In this document: one piece after another, positions 34,511 through 44,128 of the stretch
Layout of the letters: each line of letters begins with the position of its first letter
Numbering within the stretch: position 1 is the stretch's first letter
DNA from: Nitrobacteraceae bacterium AZCC 2146
Lineage (GTDB): Bacteria > Pseudomonadota > Alphaproteobacteria > Rhizobiales > Xanthobacteraceae
Assembly: GCA_036924855.1 (NCBI GenBank)
Contig: JBAGRP010000001.1
Coordinates: forward strand, 4,712,001-4,776,000
Reading direction: 5' to 3'
DNA: 64,000 bases
Notes under the pieces: model-generated
What the model was told of the DNA's origin: nothing
The model's input: the letters and a program-made list of their open reading frames with translations, nothing else
Database searches by the model: none
Position numbers and translations under genes: made by a program

Positions 34511-36031
34511 TCAGTTGCGTCGGGTGAGAATCGCGACGTTGTTGATGGTTTCGACGGGGCGAAAATCCTTGAGCTGATCCGCCACGTCGGAATGCAACGC
34601 GAGCCAGTTGCTCCAGGTGCCGGTGAGGTCGTCCACCAGCACCACCGTCGGCGGGTTTTTCCGGATATCCGCGACCAGCATCGCGCGCTCCCGGTCCGCA
34701 TAGGCATCCAGCGCGACATCGCGCTTGGAACCGAGTGTCCCATTACGGCGCATATATTCCAGATAGGCCGCGACCCAAAGCCCCTGCTGCCGCGACACCC
34801 ACGTGCCGCCCAACGCGCGCACCAGGGGATGGCCGAGACCGGGCTCGCCCGTGACGGCCAGAATGACCGGGTGCGACCCGAGGCGCGCCACCGAATCCTG
34901 CAGCGGCCGCGCGTCGAAGGCGACGTCGAACCACAGCATCGAGCGGGCAAACAAGGCCACCAGCAGCGCGAGCGCGCCGATGCCGAATGAACGGTCGGTC
35001 CGGTTCCGCAGCGCAAGCGAGGTGAGCACATACCCAAGACCGAGCAGCGCCAGCGCGAGCATCGGCAGGGAGTGATACGGCCAGCCCTTGCGCTGCAGGA
35101 AGAAAGCCACTGCGAAGCCGGACGAGGTCGCCAGCAGCAGCACCAGCGTCGCGTCGATTCCGCTGCGCCGCTTCAGCAGATACGCCGCCAGCATCGCGAT
35201 AAGCCACAGCGGCACCGCGGGCTTTTCAAGCAGCGCGTTGAATGAAATTCCGACGGGGATGTAGACATCGCGGACCAGCGGTCCGATCACCGTGAAAAAT
35301 TCCGGAAAAAACACGATGACGCCGGCAAGGTAGAGGCCGACGACCGCAGCCACGATCACATTCTCCGGCGTGAACAGGCCGCGCCACGATCGCGCATAAA
35401 TCGCCAGCGCGACCGCGCCGCATAGCAGACCGATCGCGAAATGCGGCTTGAACGACAGCGCGACACCGGCGCCGATGCCGGCCAAGACCACCGCCCACAG
35501 CGGTGGCGTCTCGTGGTTGATCCTGACGGCCATCACCGCCAGCATCGGCAGCAGCGCGATCAGTGCAATGTGTTCGCGCTGGCCAAAGGCTTGCGTCGGC
35601 AGGATGGCCAGGATCGCAAACGCCAGCAGCATCAGCGGCCAGCCTTGCACGCCGTTCAGCACCGCCGAATTTTTCAGGATGCGCGAGACGATGGCGAGCG
35701 ACGCGAAAATCGCGGCGAACACCAGACCATCGGTGACGATCTCCGCAGGCAGGCCGAGCGCGCGCGCAAGAACAATGCCGGGGATGTAGACCAGCGCCGC
35801 CATCGGTGGATTGGTTTCGATCACATCGACATAAAGCCGCTGGCCATCAAGCACGCGTTCGCCCACGGTGAGCAGCCAGCTGACATCGGTATTGGCGGCG
35901 AGCACATGACGCAAAAAGACCGCCACGACGAACAGGGCGATCATCGCGAGCCCTGGCAATAGCGCGCCCGTCTTGCTTGTTGCCAGGCCTTGCGGCGCAA
36001 GCCGTTGTCCGGCATCGAGTGGCATCGTCAT
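34511..36031 (-). CDS. Polytopic membrane protein, GT-C-like, paralogue 2
   Basis: 506 residues with about eleven hydrophobic segments. An early extracytoplasmic loop has NTDVSWLLTVGERVLDGQRL (about 48-67) and VIETNPPMAALVYIPGIVLA, the sort of acidic loop after the first helix seen in GT-C glycosyltransferases (PMT/ArnT type). The C-terminal 100 residues form a soluble domain (GTWVSRQQGLWVAAYLEYM ... VVLVDDLTGTWSNW). It is a clear paralogue of the gene just upstream and overlaps it by four bases (ATGA). A glycosyl or lipid-linked sugar transferase role is inferred only from layout. Confidence 0.82.
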   Translation of the reverse strand: MTMPLDAGQRLAPQGLATSKTGALLPGLAMIALFVVAVFLRHVLAANTDVSWLLTVGERVLDGQRLYVDVIETNPPMAALVYIPGIVLARALGLPAEIVTDGLVFAAIFASLAIVSRILKNSAVLNGVQGWPLMLLAFAILAILPTQAFGQREHIALIALLPMLAVMAVRINHETPPLWAVVLAGIGAGVALSFKPHFAIGLLCGAVALAIYARSWRGLFTPENVIVAAVVGLYLAGVIVFFPEFFTVIGPLVRDVYIPVGISFNALLEKPAVPLWLIAMLAAYLLKRRSGIDATLVLLLATSSGFAVAFFLQRKGWPYHSLPMLALALLGLGYVLTSLALRNRTDRSFGIGALALLVALFARSMLWFDVAFDARPLQDSVARLGSHPVILAVTGEPGLGHPLVRALGGTWVSRQQGLWVAAYLEYMRRNGTLGSKRDVALDAYADRERAMLVADIRKNPPTVVLVDDLTGTWSNWLALHSDVADQLKDFRPVETINNVAILTRRN

Positions 36032-37551
36032 GGCCCGGCCCGCCTCAAAATATCGATGTCGCGAACGCTCCGGAACAGTGTGTAGGGCTTCAGCAACGCC
36101 GTCAGTTCGGGATCGGCGCGAACCCAGGCGCCCCAGTTGCTGCTGAGATTGTCGATCAGCACCACATCGGGCGGCTGCTTCTTGAAGTCTTCAATCAGCC
36201 CGGCGTGTTCGCGCGCCAGATGGGCATCGAGCCGCGTCTCGGTTGATGCATCGAGCGGCCCGTTCTGCCGCAGCCGGCGCACGAATTCGCGTACCCACAA
36301 TCCCTGCTGGCGCGACACCCAGGTGCCGCCCAGCGTCCGCACCAGGGGATGGCCGATCACCGCCTCGCCGCTCAGCATCAGGATCTTCGGATGCGGACCG
36401 AGACTGGCGACCGGACCATCGATCTCGCGAACATTGAAGGTGGCGTTGAACCACAGGCATCCGCCGGCCAAGGTCGCCGCCAGCACCAGCAGGCCGCCGA
36501 GGCCGAAGCGCCGATCGCGGGATGTCGCGACGGGGTGGGATGCCACCGCATAGCCGAGCGCCAGCAGGACCAGCGCCAGCATCGGATAGGACTGATAGGC
36601 CCATCCCTTGCGCTGCAGATAGAACGCGACGGCGAATCCAGTCGACGCAGCGAGCAGCACTACCAGCGCGGAATCGGCTTTGCGGCGCAGCCGCAACACC
36701 AGGATCGCGACGCCCGCAAAGAGCCACAACGTCGTTGCGTCGTTGCCGAGCAGGACGGACCACGACACCGTCAGCGGCAGATAGATGTCGCGGACGAGGG
36801 GATAGATGACTGTGAAATAGTCGGGATAGAACACGAAAATCAGCGCGCCATAGATCGCGACCAGCGCCGCGGCGAGAAAGTTTTCCGGCGCGAACAGAAC
36901 CCGCCACGACCGCGCGCGTAGTGCCGCAGCGACGATGCAGAAGCCGACGGCAAAGACGAAATACGGCTTGAACGTCAGCGTAACGCTGGCGCCGAGGCCG
37001 GCGATCACCATCGCCCAGAGCGGCACGGATTCGCGCTGGCCGCGTAAGACATAGACCGCGAGCGCCGGCAACAACGTCAGCAGCGCAATGTGCTCGCGCT
37101 GACCGAACACATGCATCGGCAGAATCGTCAGCACCGCGGCGGCCAGCAGCGCGAGCGGCCAGCACCGCATTCCGTTCGTTACTGCCGCGCGTTGCAGGAT
37201 GCGCGCGGTCGCCCCGAGCGATACCGCCGCCATCAGGAAGATCAGGCCGTCGGTCACCAGTTCCGGCCGCAGCCCGAGCGCGCGGGCCAGCGCGATGCCG
37301 GGAATATAGACCAGCACGGCCATCGGCGGATTGGTCTCGAGGATATCGGCATAGAGCCGCTGGCCATCGAGCACGCGCTCGCCGACAATCAGCAGCCAGC
37401 TCACATCGGTATTGGCAGCCACCACATGACGCAGCAAAATCGCCACCGCGAATACCGCGGCCAGCGCGAGCCAGTGCAACCGCGACGACATGTCGGAAAT
37501 GGCCGGACGGCCGCGCACGAGGCGGCGGCCGGCGTCAATATTCATGGTCAT
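36028..37551 (-). CDS. Polytopic membrane protein, GT-C-like, paralogue 1
   Basis: 507 residues from the ATG at 37551, giving the start MTMNIDAGRRL that aligns with MTMPLDAGQRL of the downstream paralogue. The two proteins match along their whole length: NTDVSWLLIVGERVLDGQRL, ETNPPMAVLVYIPGIALARA, FGQREHIALLTLLPAL, GTWVSRQQGLW and a final VLIDNLSSNWGAW domain. About eleven membrane segments are predicted. It is first in a two-gene unit made by tandem duplication. Function is unknown, with GT-C-type transferase a working idea. The longer frame to 37587 is less likely because the paralogue lacks it. Confidence 0.82.
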   Translation of the reverse strand: MTMNIDAGRRLVRGRPAISDMSSRLHWLALAAVFAVAILLRHVVAANTDVSWLLIVGERVLDGQRLYADILETNPPMAVLVYIPGIALARALGLRPELVTDGLIFLMAAVSLGATARILQRAAVTNGMRCWPLALLAAAVLTILPMHVFGQREHIALLTLLPALAVYVLRGQRESVPLWAMVIAGLGASVTLTFKPYFVFAVGFCIVAAALRARSWRVLFAPENFLAAALVAIYGALIFVFYPDYFTVIYPLVRDIYLPLTVSWSVLLGNDATTLWLFAGVAILVLRLRRKADSALVVLLAASTGFAVAFYLQRKGWAYQSYPMLALVLLALGYAVASHPVATSRDRRFGLGGLLVLAATLAGGCLWFNATFNVREIDGPVASLGPHPKILMLSGEAVIGHPLVRTLGGTWVSRQQGLWVREFVRRLRQNGPLDASTETRLDAHLAREHAGLIEDFKKQPPDVVLIDNLSSNWGAWVRADPELTALLKPYTLFRSVRDIDILRRAGP

Positions 37552-37686
37552 GGCGGCGTCCCGCTGAATGCCGGCAACGCTAGCCAAACGCCGTTAACAA
37601 GCTGTTTCGGCAATTTGCGAAGCCGCCGTCTTTACGTTCCGCCAGCGACCTGATTTGCTGGGTGAAACCGGTACGGGAGATCAGCG

Positions 37687-38403
37687 ATGCGCGACAGACG
37701 ACAGGTTTTCGCGGGATTGGGCACGCTCGCCGCGGCCGGGCTGGTGCCGAAGGCGCTATGGGCCGCCGGCAAGATCAGCCTCGATCGCACCTCGGTGCTA
37801 CTGGTGATTGACGTTCAGAACTGCTTCCTGCCCGGCGGCAGCCTTGCGGTGAAGGACGGCGACAAGGTCGTCCCGATCATCAACGGCATCGCCAAGAAAT
37901 TCGCGGATGTGGTGATGACGCAGGACTGGCACACACCGGGCCACATTTCCTTCGCCTCCAGCCATAGCGGCAAGAAGCCGTTCGAGGTCATCGACCTGAA
38001 ATACGGCAAGCAGGTGCTGTGGCCGGACCACTGCGTGCAAGGCACCGACGGCGCCGGCCTGTCGAAGGATCTCGCGATCCCGCATGCCGAACTGATCCTG
38101 CGCAAGGGATTCAACAAGGACGTCGACAGCTATTCGGCCTTCACCGAAGCCGACGGCAAGACCACTACGGGCCTTGCCAGCTATCTGAAAGCGCGAAAGC
38201 TGCAGCGCGTGTTCATCGCCGGCCTCGCCACCGATTTCTGCGTCGCATGGTCGGCGCTCGACGCCCGCAAGGCCGGCTTCGATACCTACGTGATCGAAGA
38301 CGCCTGCCGCGGCATCGACACCCAGGGTTCGCTGGCGAAAGCCTGGGCCGACATGGCCAAGGCGGGGGTGAAGCGGATTCAGTCAGCCGATCTGGTGGCG
38401 TAG
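37687..38403 (+). CDS. pncA: Nicotinamidase with Tat-like export signal
   Basis: 238 residues. Nicotinamidase/pyrazinamidase converts nicotinamide to nicotinate for NAD salvage. The triad is present: Asp42 (VIDVQNCF), Lys140 (LRKGFNKD) and Cys185 (GLATDFCVAWSA), with metal ligands in QDWHTPGH (Asp80, His82, His86). The unusual part is the first 28 residues, MRDRRQVFAGLGTLAAAGLV then PKALWAAG, a twin-arginine-type signal absent from cytoplasmic PncA. The enzyme may therefore act in the periplasm. The ATG at 37687 has a GGGAGA site, and no later start would keep the full fold. It converges on grpE. Confidence 0.9.
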   Translation: MRDRRQVFAGLGTLAAAGLVPKALWAAGKISLDRTSVLLVIDVQNCFLPGGSLAVKDGDKVVPIINGIAKKFADVVMTQDWHTPGHISFASSHSGKKPFEVIDLKYGKQVLWPDHCVQGTDGAGLSKDLAIPHAELILRKGFNKDVDSYSAFTEADGKTTTGLASYLKARKLQRVFIAGLATDFCVAWSALDARKAGFDTYVIEDACRGIDTQGSLAKAWADMAKAGVKRIQSADLVA

Positions 38404-38413
38404 GCCCGGAAGC

Positions 38414-39007
38414 CTACTCCGACGCAGCCACCTTGGCGCCGCCCTTCGACACCGCCACCAGCGCCGGGCGCAGCACGCGATCGCCGATGGTATAGCCGGC
38501 CTGCACGACCTGGACCACGGTGCCCGCGGGCACAGAGGAGTCCGGCACTTCGTACATCGCCTGCTGGAAGTTCGGATCGAACTTCTCGCCGGACGGATCG
38601 AACTTTTTCACGCCGTTCTTTTCCAGCGTGTTGAGCAGCGAGCGTTCGGTGAGCTCGACGCCTTCGATCAGCGCCTTCAGGCCGGGATCGGCCGCCGCCT
38701 TGGTGTCAGCGGGCACCGCATCGAGGGCGCGCTGCAGGTTGTCGGCGATGTCGAGTACGTCGCGGGCGAAATTGGCGATCGCATAGGTGCGGCCGTCGGC
38801 GACTTCGCGCTGGGTGCGCTTGCGCAGGTTTTCCATCTCCGCCAGCGTCCGCAGCATCTTGTCGCGGGATTCCGCGGCTTCCTTGGTCAGCGCCTCGACC
38901 GAATTCGGCTCCGGATCGTCCGGCATGATGTAGGGTTTTGAGACCACTGGTTCGGCCGCCTCAGCCGGCTTGCCCGGGTTGTCGTTTGGCCCGTTGGAAT
39001 CAGTCAT
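38414..39007 (-). CDS. grpE: Nucleotide exchange factor GrpE
   Basis: 197 residues. Releases ADP from DnaK. A disordered N-terminus ([19 protein letters not shown]) precedes the long dimerising coiled coil (about 50-110, [20 protein letters not shown]) and the beta domain with [20 protein letters not shown] and [18 protein letters not shown]. The ATG at 39007 is chosen over the adjacent upstream GTG. It lies 104 bases after hrcA on the same strand, the usual heat-shock pair. Confidence 0.98.
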   Translation of the reverse strand: MTDSNGPNDNPGKPAEAAEPVVSKPYIMPDDPEPNSVEALTKEAAESRDKMLRTLAEMENLRKRTQREVADGRTYAIANFARDVLDIADNLQRALDAVPADTKAAADPGLKALIEGVELTERSLLNTLEKNGVKKFDPSGEKFDPNFQQAMYEVPDSSVPAGTVVQVVQAGYTIGDRVLRPALVAVSKGGAKVAASE

Positions 39008-39111
39008 CACGCTGCCTTCTCAAAAAACACGTCGAATGGGGGGAGTTGCTGAGCGGGATATCGTGGTTTGCAGGCCAAAAATCAAGCACAACCGCGAATC
39101 CACGGTCCCGA

Positions 39112-40200
39112 TCAGCCGCCGAGCATGCGGCTGACGATGCGGGCGGCGTAATCGACCATCGGGATCACCCGGGCATAATTCAGCCGGGTCGGACCGATCA
39201 CGCCGAGAACGCCGACGATATGGCCGGCGCCATCGCTGTACGGTGCGATGATGGTGGAGGAACCCGACAGCGAAAACAGCTTGTTTTCCGAGCCGATGAA
39301 GATTCTCACGCCCTCGGCGGTTTCAGCGCGGCCCAACAGGTCGATGACCTCGCGCTTGCTCTCGAGATCGTCGAACAGCAGCCGGACCCGCTCCAGATCC
39401 TCCAGCGCATGCAGGTCGTCCAGCAGATTGGCCTGGCCGCGCACGATCAGCTGGCGCTCGTCGCTGTTGCCGCCGGACCAACTGGCGATACCGGCGGCGA
39501 TCACCTTCTGGGTCAGCTGATCCAGCTCGATGCGGCTCTGCGCCAGCGCGGTTTCCAGTTCCAGCCGGGCTTCGGCCAGGGTGCGGCCGCGAATCCGCGA
39601 ATTGAGGAAGTTCGAGGCCTCGGTCAGCGCCGATGACGGCACCCCCGGCGGCAGCGCCAGCACGCGGTTTTCGACCTGACCATCCTCGGCGACCAGCACC
39701 ACCAGCGCCCGTTCCGGCTCCAGACGGACGAATTCGATGTGTTTCAGCCGCGAATTCGACTTGGCAGTCAGAACCACCGCCGCGGCCCGGGTCAGGCCGG
39801 ACAGCCGGGTCAGCGCCTCGCCGAGAGCCGCTTCCACCGACTGCACTTTACCGACCGAGTTCAGCTGGGCCTGGATCGACTGCCGCTCCGGTTCGGTGAG
39901 GTCGCCGACCTGCATCAAGGCATCAACGAAGAACCGCAGCCCCAGTTCGGTCGGCAGCCGGCCGGCGGAGGTATGTGGCGCATAGATCAGGCCGAGCTGC
40001 TCCAGATCCGACATCACGTTGCGGACCGAGGCCGGCGACAGGGGAACCGTGATCAGGCGGGAGATGTTGCGGGAACCCACGGGTTCGCCGGTCGCGAGAT
40101 AACTCTCGACGATTTGCCGGAAAATCTCGCGCGAGCGCTCGTTGAGCTGCGCTAGCCCGGCATGTGGCGCGATCAGGCCGATCGGATCGTGATGGGCCAA
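39112..40200 (-). CDS. hrcA: Heat-inducible transcription repressor HrcA
   Basis: 362 residues. HrcA binds CIRCE operators and represses groESL-type genes until it is titrated from GroEL. The N-terminal winged helix ([40 protein letters not shown]) and the GAF-like and dimerisation parts are complete, ending [17 protein letters not shown]. The start is a TTG at 40200, seven bases after GAGGGAG, giving [12 protein letters not shown] as in relatives; no ATG fits. No CIRCE is seen in this window. It is divergent from rph. Confidence 0.97.
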   Translation of the reverse strand: MAHHDPIGLIAPHAGLAQLNERSREIFRQIVESYLATGEPVGSRNISRLITVPLSPASVRNVMSDLEQLGLIYAPHTSAGRLPTELGLRFFVDALMQVGDLTEPERQSIQAQLNSVGKVQSVEAALGEALTRLSGLTRAAAVVLTAKSNSRLKHIEFVRLEPERALVVLVAEDGQVENRVLALPPGVPSSALTEASNFLNSRIRGRTLAEARLELETALAQSRIELDQLTQKVIAAGIASWSGGNSDERQLIVRGQANLLDDLHALEDLERVRLLFDDLESKREVIDLLGRAETAEGVRIFIGSENKLFSLSGSSTIIAPYSDGAGHIVGVLGVIGPTRLNYARVIPMVDYAARIVSRMLGG

Positions 40201-40357
40201 TGGACAACTCCCTCTACAGATCTCAATTTGTCGCTCCTGACGGCCAGTTACAAGCGCCCATTGCGGCAATAGGCCCCCTCAGGCCTTGCCGCTGCCGCCC
40301 CACCCCCCTAAAAGCTCCGCGAACAGGCTTTTATTCAATTTTCGGAAGGATTTTCCC

Positions 40358-41080
40358 ATGCGGCCAAGCCGTCGTGCGCCCGATGAACTGCGCGCCGTGT
40401 CGCTGGAACGCGGCGTGGTCAAATATGCCGAAGGCTCCTGCATGGTGAAGTTCGGCGACACCCACGTGCTGGTGACGGCGACCCTGGAAGAGCGCTTGCC
40501 GCCGTGGCTCAAGGGCCAGGGCCGCGGCTGGGTCACTGCCGAATACGGCATGCTGCCCCGCGCCACGCTGGAACGCACCCGCCGCGAGGCCGCCGCCGGC
40601 AAGCAAGGCGGCCGCACCGTGGAAATCCAGCGCCTGATCGGCCGCTCGCTGCGCGCCGCGGTTGATCTCGAAGCTCTCGGCGAACGCCAGATCACCATCG
40701 ATTGCGACGTGATCCAGGCCGACGGCGGCACCCGCACCGCCTCGATCACCGGCGCCTGGGTGGCGTTGGCCGACTGCATCGGCTGGATGAAGGGCCGCAA
40801 CATGTTCAAGAACGGCGGCGGCAATGTGCTGCGCGACAATATCGCCGCGATCTCCTGCGGCATCTACAACGGCACCCCCGTGCTCGATCTCGATTACGCC
40901 GAGGATTCCGAGGCCGACACCGACGCCAACTTCGTCATGACCGGCGACGGCCGCATCATCGAGGTGCAGGGTACCGCCGAGAAGACGCCGTTCACCCAGG
41001 ACGAATTCCTGAAGCTGATGGCGTTGGCGCAAACGGGCATCGGCCGGCTGGTCGAACTGCAGAAAATGGCGGTGGCGTGA
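40358..41080 (+). CDS. rph: Ribonuclease PH
   Basis: 240 residues. Phosphorolytic 3' exoribonuclease that trims tRNA 3' ends. The family text is intact: RPDELR-type start ([20 protein letters not shown]), [51 protein letters not shown] and [16 protein letters not shown]. The ATG at 40358 has GGAAGGA upstream. It is followed by rdgB and hemW on the same strand, and is divergent from hrcA, a common alphaproteobacterial arrangement. Confidence 0.98.
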   Translation: MRPSRRAPDELRAVSLERGVVKYAEGSCMVKFGDTHVLVTATLEERLPPWLKGQGRGWVTAEYGMLPRATLERTRREAAAGKQGGRTVEIQRLIGRSLRAAVDLEALGERQITIDCDVIQADGGTRTASITGAWVALADCIGWMKGRNMFKNGGGNVLRDNIAAISCGIYNGTPVLDLDYAEDSEADTDANFVMTGDGRIIEVQGTAEKTPFTQDEFLKLMALAQTGIGRLVELQKMAVA

Positions 41081-41127
41081 TCTCCCGTTTCATTTCGCAA
41101 ACGCCCGGGCTGAAGTAGGCTCACATC

Positions 41128-41763
41128 ATGCATCGTCGAATCACCGGCAAGCTCGTGATCGCGACCCACAATCCCGGCAAGCTCGCCGAGATGCGCGACC
41201 TCTTGGCGCCTTATGGCATCGAAGCGGTGTCGGCGGGCGAACTCGGCCTCGGCGAACCCGACGAGACCGGCGGCACCTTTCGCGCCAATGCCGCGATCAA
41301 GGCGATGGCCGCGGCGCAGGTCGCGCAACTGCCGGCGTTTGCCGATGACTCCGGCCTCGTCGTCGATGCGCTCGACGGCGCGCCCGGTATCCTTTCCGCG
41401 CGCTGGGCCGGCGAGAGCAAGGACTTTACGGCGGCGATGACGCGGATCGAACGGCTGCTGCAGGAGCGCGGCGCAACGATACCCGAACAGCGCACCGCGC
41501 ATTTCGTCTCGGCACTCTGCGTCGCCTGGCCCGATGGCCATATCGAGGAAGTCGAAGCCAAAGCCTTCGGCACACTGGTCTGGCCGCCGCGCGGCGATGC
41601 CGGCTTTGGCTACGATCCCTCATTCCAGCCCGATGGCCACACCCGGACTTACGGCGAGATGACCGCGATCGAGAAGCACGGCCTGCCGCCGCTGGGCATG
41701 GGCCTGTCGCATCGCGCCCGCGCCTTCGTCAAACTCGCGGAGATCTGCCTTGACCCGCGCTGA
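41128..41763 (+). CDS. rdgB: XTP/dITP diphosphatase (HAM1/RdgB family)
   Basis: 211 residues. Hydrolyses deaminated purine nucleoside triphosphates, keeping inosine and xanthosine out of DNA. Substrate and metal motifs are VIATHNPGKLAEMRDLL (11-27), FADDSGLVVDALDGAPG (about 71-87) and GDAGFGYDPSFQPDG; SHRARAF lies near the end. The 3' end overlaps the TTG start of hemW by 14 bases, indicating coupling. Confidence 0.97.
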   Translation: MHRRITGKLVIATHNPGKLAEMRDLLAPYGIEAVSAGELGLGEPDETGGTFRANAAIKAMAAAQVAQLPAFADDSGLVVDALDGAPGILSARWAGESKDFTAAMTRIERLLQERGATIPEQRTAHFVSALCVAWPDGHIEEVEAKAFGTLVWPPRGDAGFGYDPSFQPDGHTRTYGEMTAIEKHGLPPLGMGLSHRARAFVKLAEICLDPR

Positions 41764-42913
41764 GGGAAAACAGGACGCCTTCGGCGTTTACGTGCACTGG
41801 CCGTTTTGCCTGTCGAAGTGCCCGTATTGCGATTTCAACAGCCATGTCCGTCATGCGCCGATCGATGAAGAGCGTTTCGCCCGCGCCTTCGAACGCGAGA
41901 TCGAAACCACCGCGCAACGCACGCCGGGCCGCGAAGTATCATCGATCTTTCTCGGCGGCGGCACGCCGTCACTGATGCAGCCGAAAACGGTGGGCGCGAT
42001 TCTCGATGCCATCGGCAAGCACTGGCGCGTTGCACCCGATGTCGAAGTATCCCTGGAAGCCAATCCGACCTCCGTCGAAGCGACGCGGTTTCGCGGCTAC
42101 CGCACCGCGGGCGTCAATCGCGTTTCGCTCGGCGTGCAGGCGCTCAACGACGCCTCGCTGAAAGCGCTGGGGCGTTTGCACAGCGCGCGCGAAGCGCTCG
42201 ATGCGGTGGCGATCGCGCGCAGCGTGTTCGACCGCTACTCGTTCGACCTGATCTATGCGCGGCCGGACCAGACGCCCGAGATGTGGACCGACGAACTCAA
42301 GCTAGCGATCTCGGAAGCCGCCGAGCATCTGTCGCTGTATCAGCTCACCATCGAGGAAGGCACGCCGTTCTTCGGGCTGCATGCCGCCGGCAAATTGAAA
42401 ACACCCGACGAAGCCATGGCGCGCATCCTCTATGACGTGACGCAGGAGGTGTGCGCACAGCACGGCCTGCCGTCCTACGAGATTTCCAACCACGCCCGCC
42501 CCGGCGCGGAGTGCAAGCACAACCTCGTCTACTGGCGCGGCCAGGAATATGCCGGCATCGGCCCCGGCGCCCATGGCCGGCTCGATATCGACGGCATCAG
42601 ACACGCCATCGCCACCGAGAAGCGGCCTGAGGCGTGGCTGATGCGCGTCGAGTCCTCCGGCCACGGCGTCGTCACCGACGATCTGCTCAACAGCGAAGAA
42701 CGCGCCGACGAATTTTTGCTGATGGGATTGCGTCTCGCCGAAGGCATCGATCCGCAGCGCTACCAGGCGCTGGCCGGCCGCGCGCTTGATCCCGTCCGGA
42801 TCCGGATCCTGCGCGACGAGGGCGCGATCGTCGTCGAGGAGAACGGCCGCCTGCGCGTCACGCAGGAGGGTTTTCCAGTGCTCGATGCGGTGGTAGCGGA
42901 CTTGGCGGCGTAA
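41750..42913 (+). CDS. hemW: Radical SAM heme chaperone HemW
   Basis: 387 residues, of the family formerly called oxygen-independent coproporphyrinogen oxidase-like. The radical SAM cluster motif is HWPFCLSKCPYCDFN (C-x3-C-x2-C). GGGTPSLM binds SAM, and the HemN C-terminal domain follows. HemW has three residues after the first Cys rather than the extended HemN N-terminus, so it is a heme-trafficking chaperone rather than the oxidase. The start is a TTG at 41750, eight bases after GGAG and inside the rdgB end. The shared stop-start zone implies co-translation with rdgB. Confidence 0.95.
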   Translation: MTRAEGKQDAFGVYVHWPFCLSKCPYCDFNSHVRHAPIDEERFARAFEREIETTAQRTPGREVSSIFLGGGTPSLMQPKTVGAILDAIGKHWRVAPDVEVSLEANPTSVEATRFRGYRTAGVNRVSLGVQALNDASLKALGRLHSAREALDAVAIARSVFDRYSFDLIYARPDQTPEMWTDELKLAISEAAEHLSLYQLTIEEGTPFFGLHAAGKLKTPDEAMARILYDVTQEVCAQHGLPSYEISNHARPGAECKHNLVYWRGQEYAGIGPGAHGRLDIDGIRHAIATEKRPEAWLMRVESSGHGVVTDDLLNSEERADEFLLMGLRLAEGIDPQRYQALAGRALDPVRIRILRDEGAIVVEENGRLRVTQEGFPVLDAVVADLAA

Positions 42914-42916
42914 GAC

Positions 42917-44128
42917 TTACGCGCCAAAGCTCTTCGGCGAACCTGCCACCGGCTGGCCGCCGCCAGACGCGACGCGCATCACCGCGAGGCCGCGTTCGTT
43001 GCTGCCGTCGGCGCGAAAACGAAACAGCCCGTCGATGCCGGCGAAGCCCGATGGGTTGGTCAGCACATCCTGCGAAAACCGTTGTCCGCCCTGGGTCCGC
43101 GCCAGTGCGGCAACCAGTGCCACGGCGTCATAGGCCAGCGTCGCGGTGCGGACCGGCTCGGCACCGTATTTGGTACGATAGCGGCCAGCGAAGGCTCGGA
43201 AGCCAGACGGATCCGGCGCGACATAGAGCCCACCTTGCAAGGCGGCACTGCCGAACACCCGCGGATTGTCCCAGAGCCCGGTGCCGAGCAGCTGCACATT
43301 GCGCAGGTTAGCACCCGCGGCCGTCAAGGCATCGGCGGTGGCAACAACGGCGTCGCCATCGTCGGCCAGAAACAGCGCATCGGCGCCGCTCAGCGACGCT
43401 GCGATGTTGCGCGCCGCATTGGAACGATCCGCGCCGTATTTCTCGAAGGCGACGACGCGGCCGCCCTTGCGGGCCACGGCCTGCTTGAAGGCGACCTCGA
43501 CGACATTGCCATAGGCGTTTTCCGGCAGCATCGCGGCGAAGGAGCGCTTTCCGGTAGAGGCGGCATATTCGACAATCCGATTGACGTCGGATTCCGGCAG
43601 GAAGCTCAGCAGATAGACGCCACGGCCGGCGACGCTGGAATCGGTCGAGAACGCGATCACCGAGATGTTGCGGGTCCGCGTGAGCTGCGCGGTCGCCGGC
43701 ACCGACAAAGCGAACAGCGGCCCGAGGATGATTTCCGAGCCTTCGTCGAGCGCCTGCTGGGTGCCTTGCTGTGCGCCTTGCGCGCTGCCGGCGTCATCCT
43801 TGATCAGCAGCTGGATATTGGGATTCTGAAATTCCGCCAGCGCCATTTCGGCGGCGTTCTTCATGGACTGCGCGGCGATCCCGGCATTGCCGGACGCCGA
43901 CAGCGGCAGGATCAGCCCGACCTTGACCTGGCCGGTGCCGACCGCGAGCGGCTGCTGCGCCGGTCCCGCAGGACCGGGTTGCGCGGAGTTGCCGGTACCG
44001 AACGTATTGGTAAGGGTCTGCTGCACGCCGGCGCAGGCGCCGAGCAGTGGCGCGCCAAGCAACAGACCGACAGCCGTTCGCCTGGTCGCTCCCTTATGCC
44101 CGGACTTGGGATTGAACGGATCCGCCAT
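42917..44128 (-). CDS. LppC-type lipoprotein / penicillin-binding protein activator
   Basis: 403 residues from the ATG at 44128. A basic N-terminus (FNPKSGHKGATRRTAVGLLL) leads to a lipobox GAPLLGAC, so the protein is membrane anchored by lipid. The body is a periplasmic-binding-protein fold (QVKVGLILPLSASGNAGIAA, IQLLIKDDAGSAQGAQQGTQ, IILGPLFALSVPATAQL) matching the LpoA/LppC-like group called penicillin-binding protein activators. A role in stimulating peptidoglycan synthases is inferred from E. coli LpoA. It stops four bases after the convergent hemW. Confidence 0.88.
   Translation of the reverse strand: MADPFNPKSGHKGATRRTAVGLLLGAPLLGACAGVQQTLTNTFGTGNSAQPGPAGPAQQPLAVGTGQVKVGLILPLSASGNAGIAAQSMKNAAEMALAEFQNPNIQLLIKDDAGSAQGAQQGTQQALDEGSEIILGPLFALSVPATAQLTRTRNISVIAFSTDSSVAGRGVYLLSFLPESDVNRIVEYAASTGKRSFAAMLPENAYGNVVEVAFKQAVARKGGRVVAFEKYGADRSNAARNIAASLSGADALFLADDGDAVVATADALTAAGANLRNVQLLGTGLWDNPRVFGSAALQGGLYVAPDPSGFRAFAGRYRTKYGAEPVRTATLAYDAVALVAALARTQGGQRFSQDVLTNPSGFAGIDGLFRFRADGSNERGLAVMRVASGGGQPVAGSPKSFGA

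Noticed and set aside
39060..39090. Possible sigma-32 promoter before grpE (CTTG at 39086-39083)
   Set aside because: The -10 region (CACGATATCC) departs from the consensus at several defined positions, unlike the dnaK promoter.
40201..40357. CIRCE operator upstream of hrcA
   Set aside because: No TTAGCACTC-N9-GAGTGCTAA or close variant is present in the hrcA-rph gap or elsewhere in the window.
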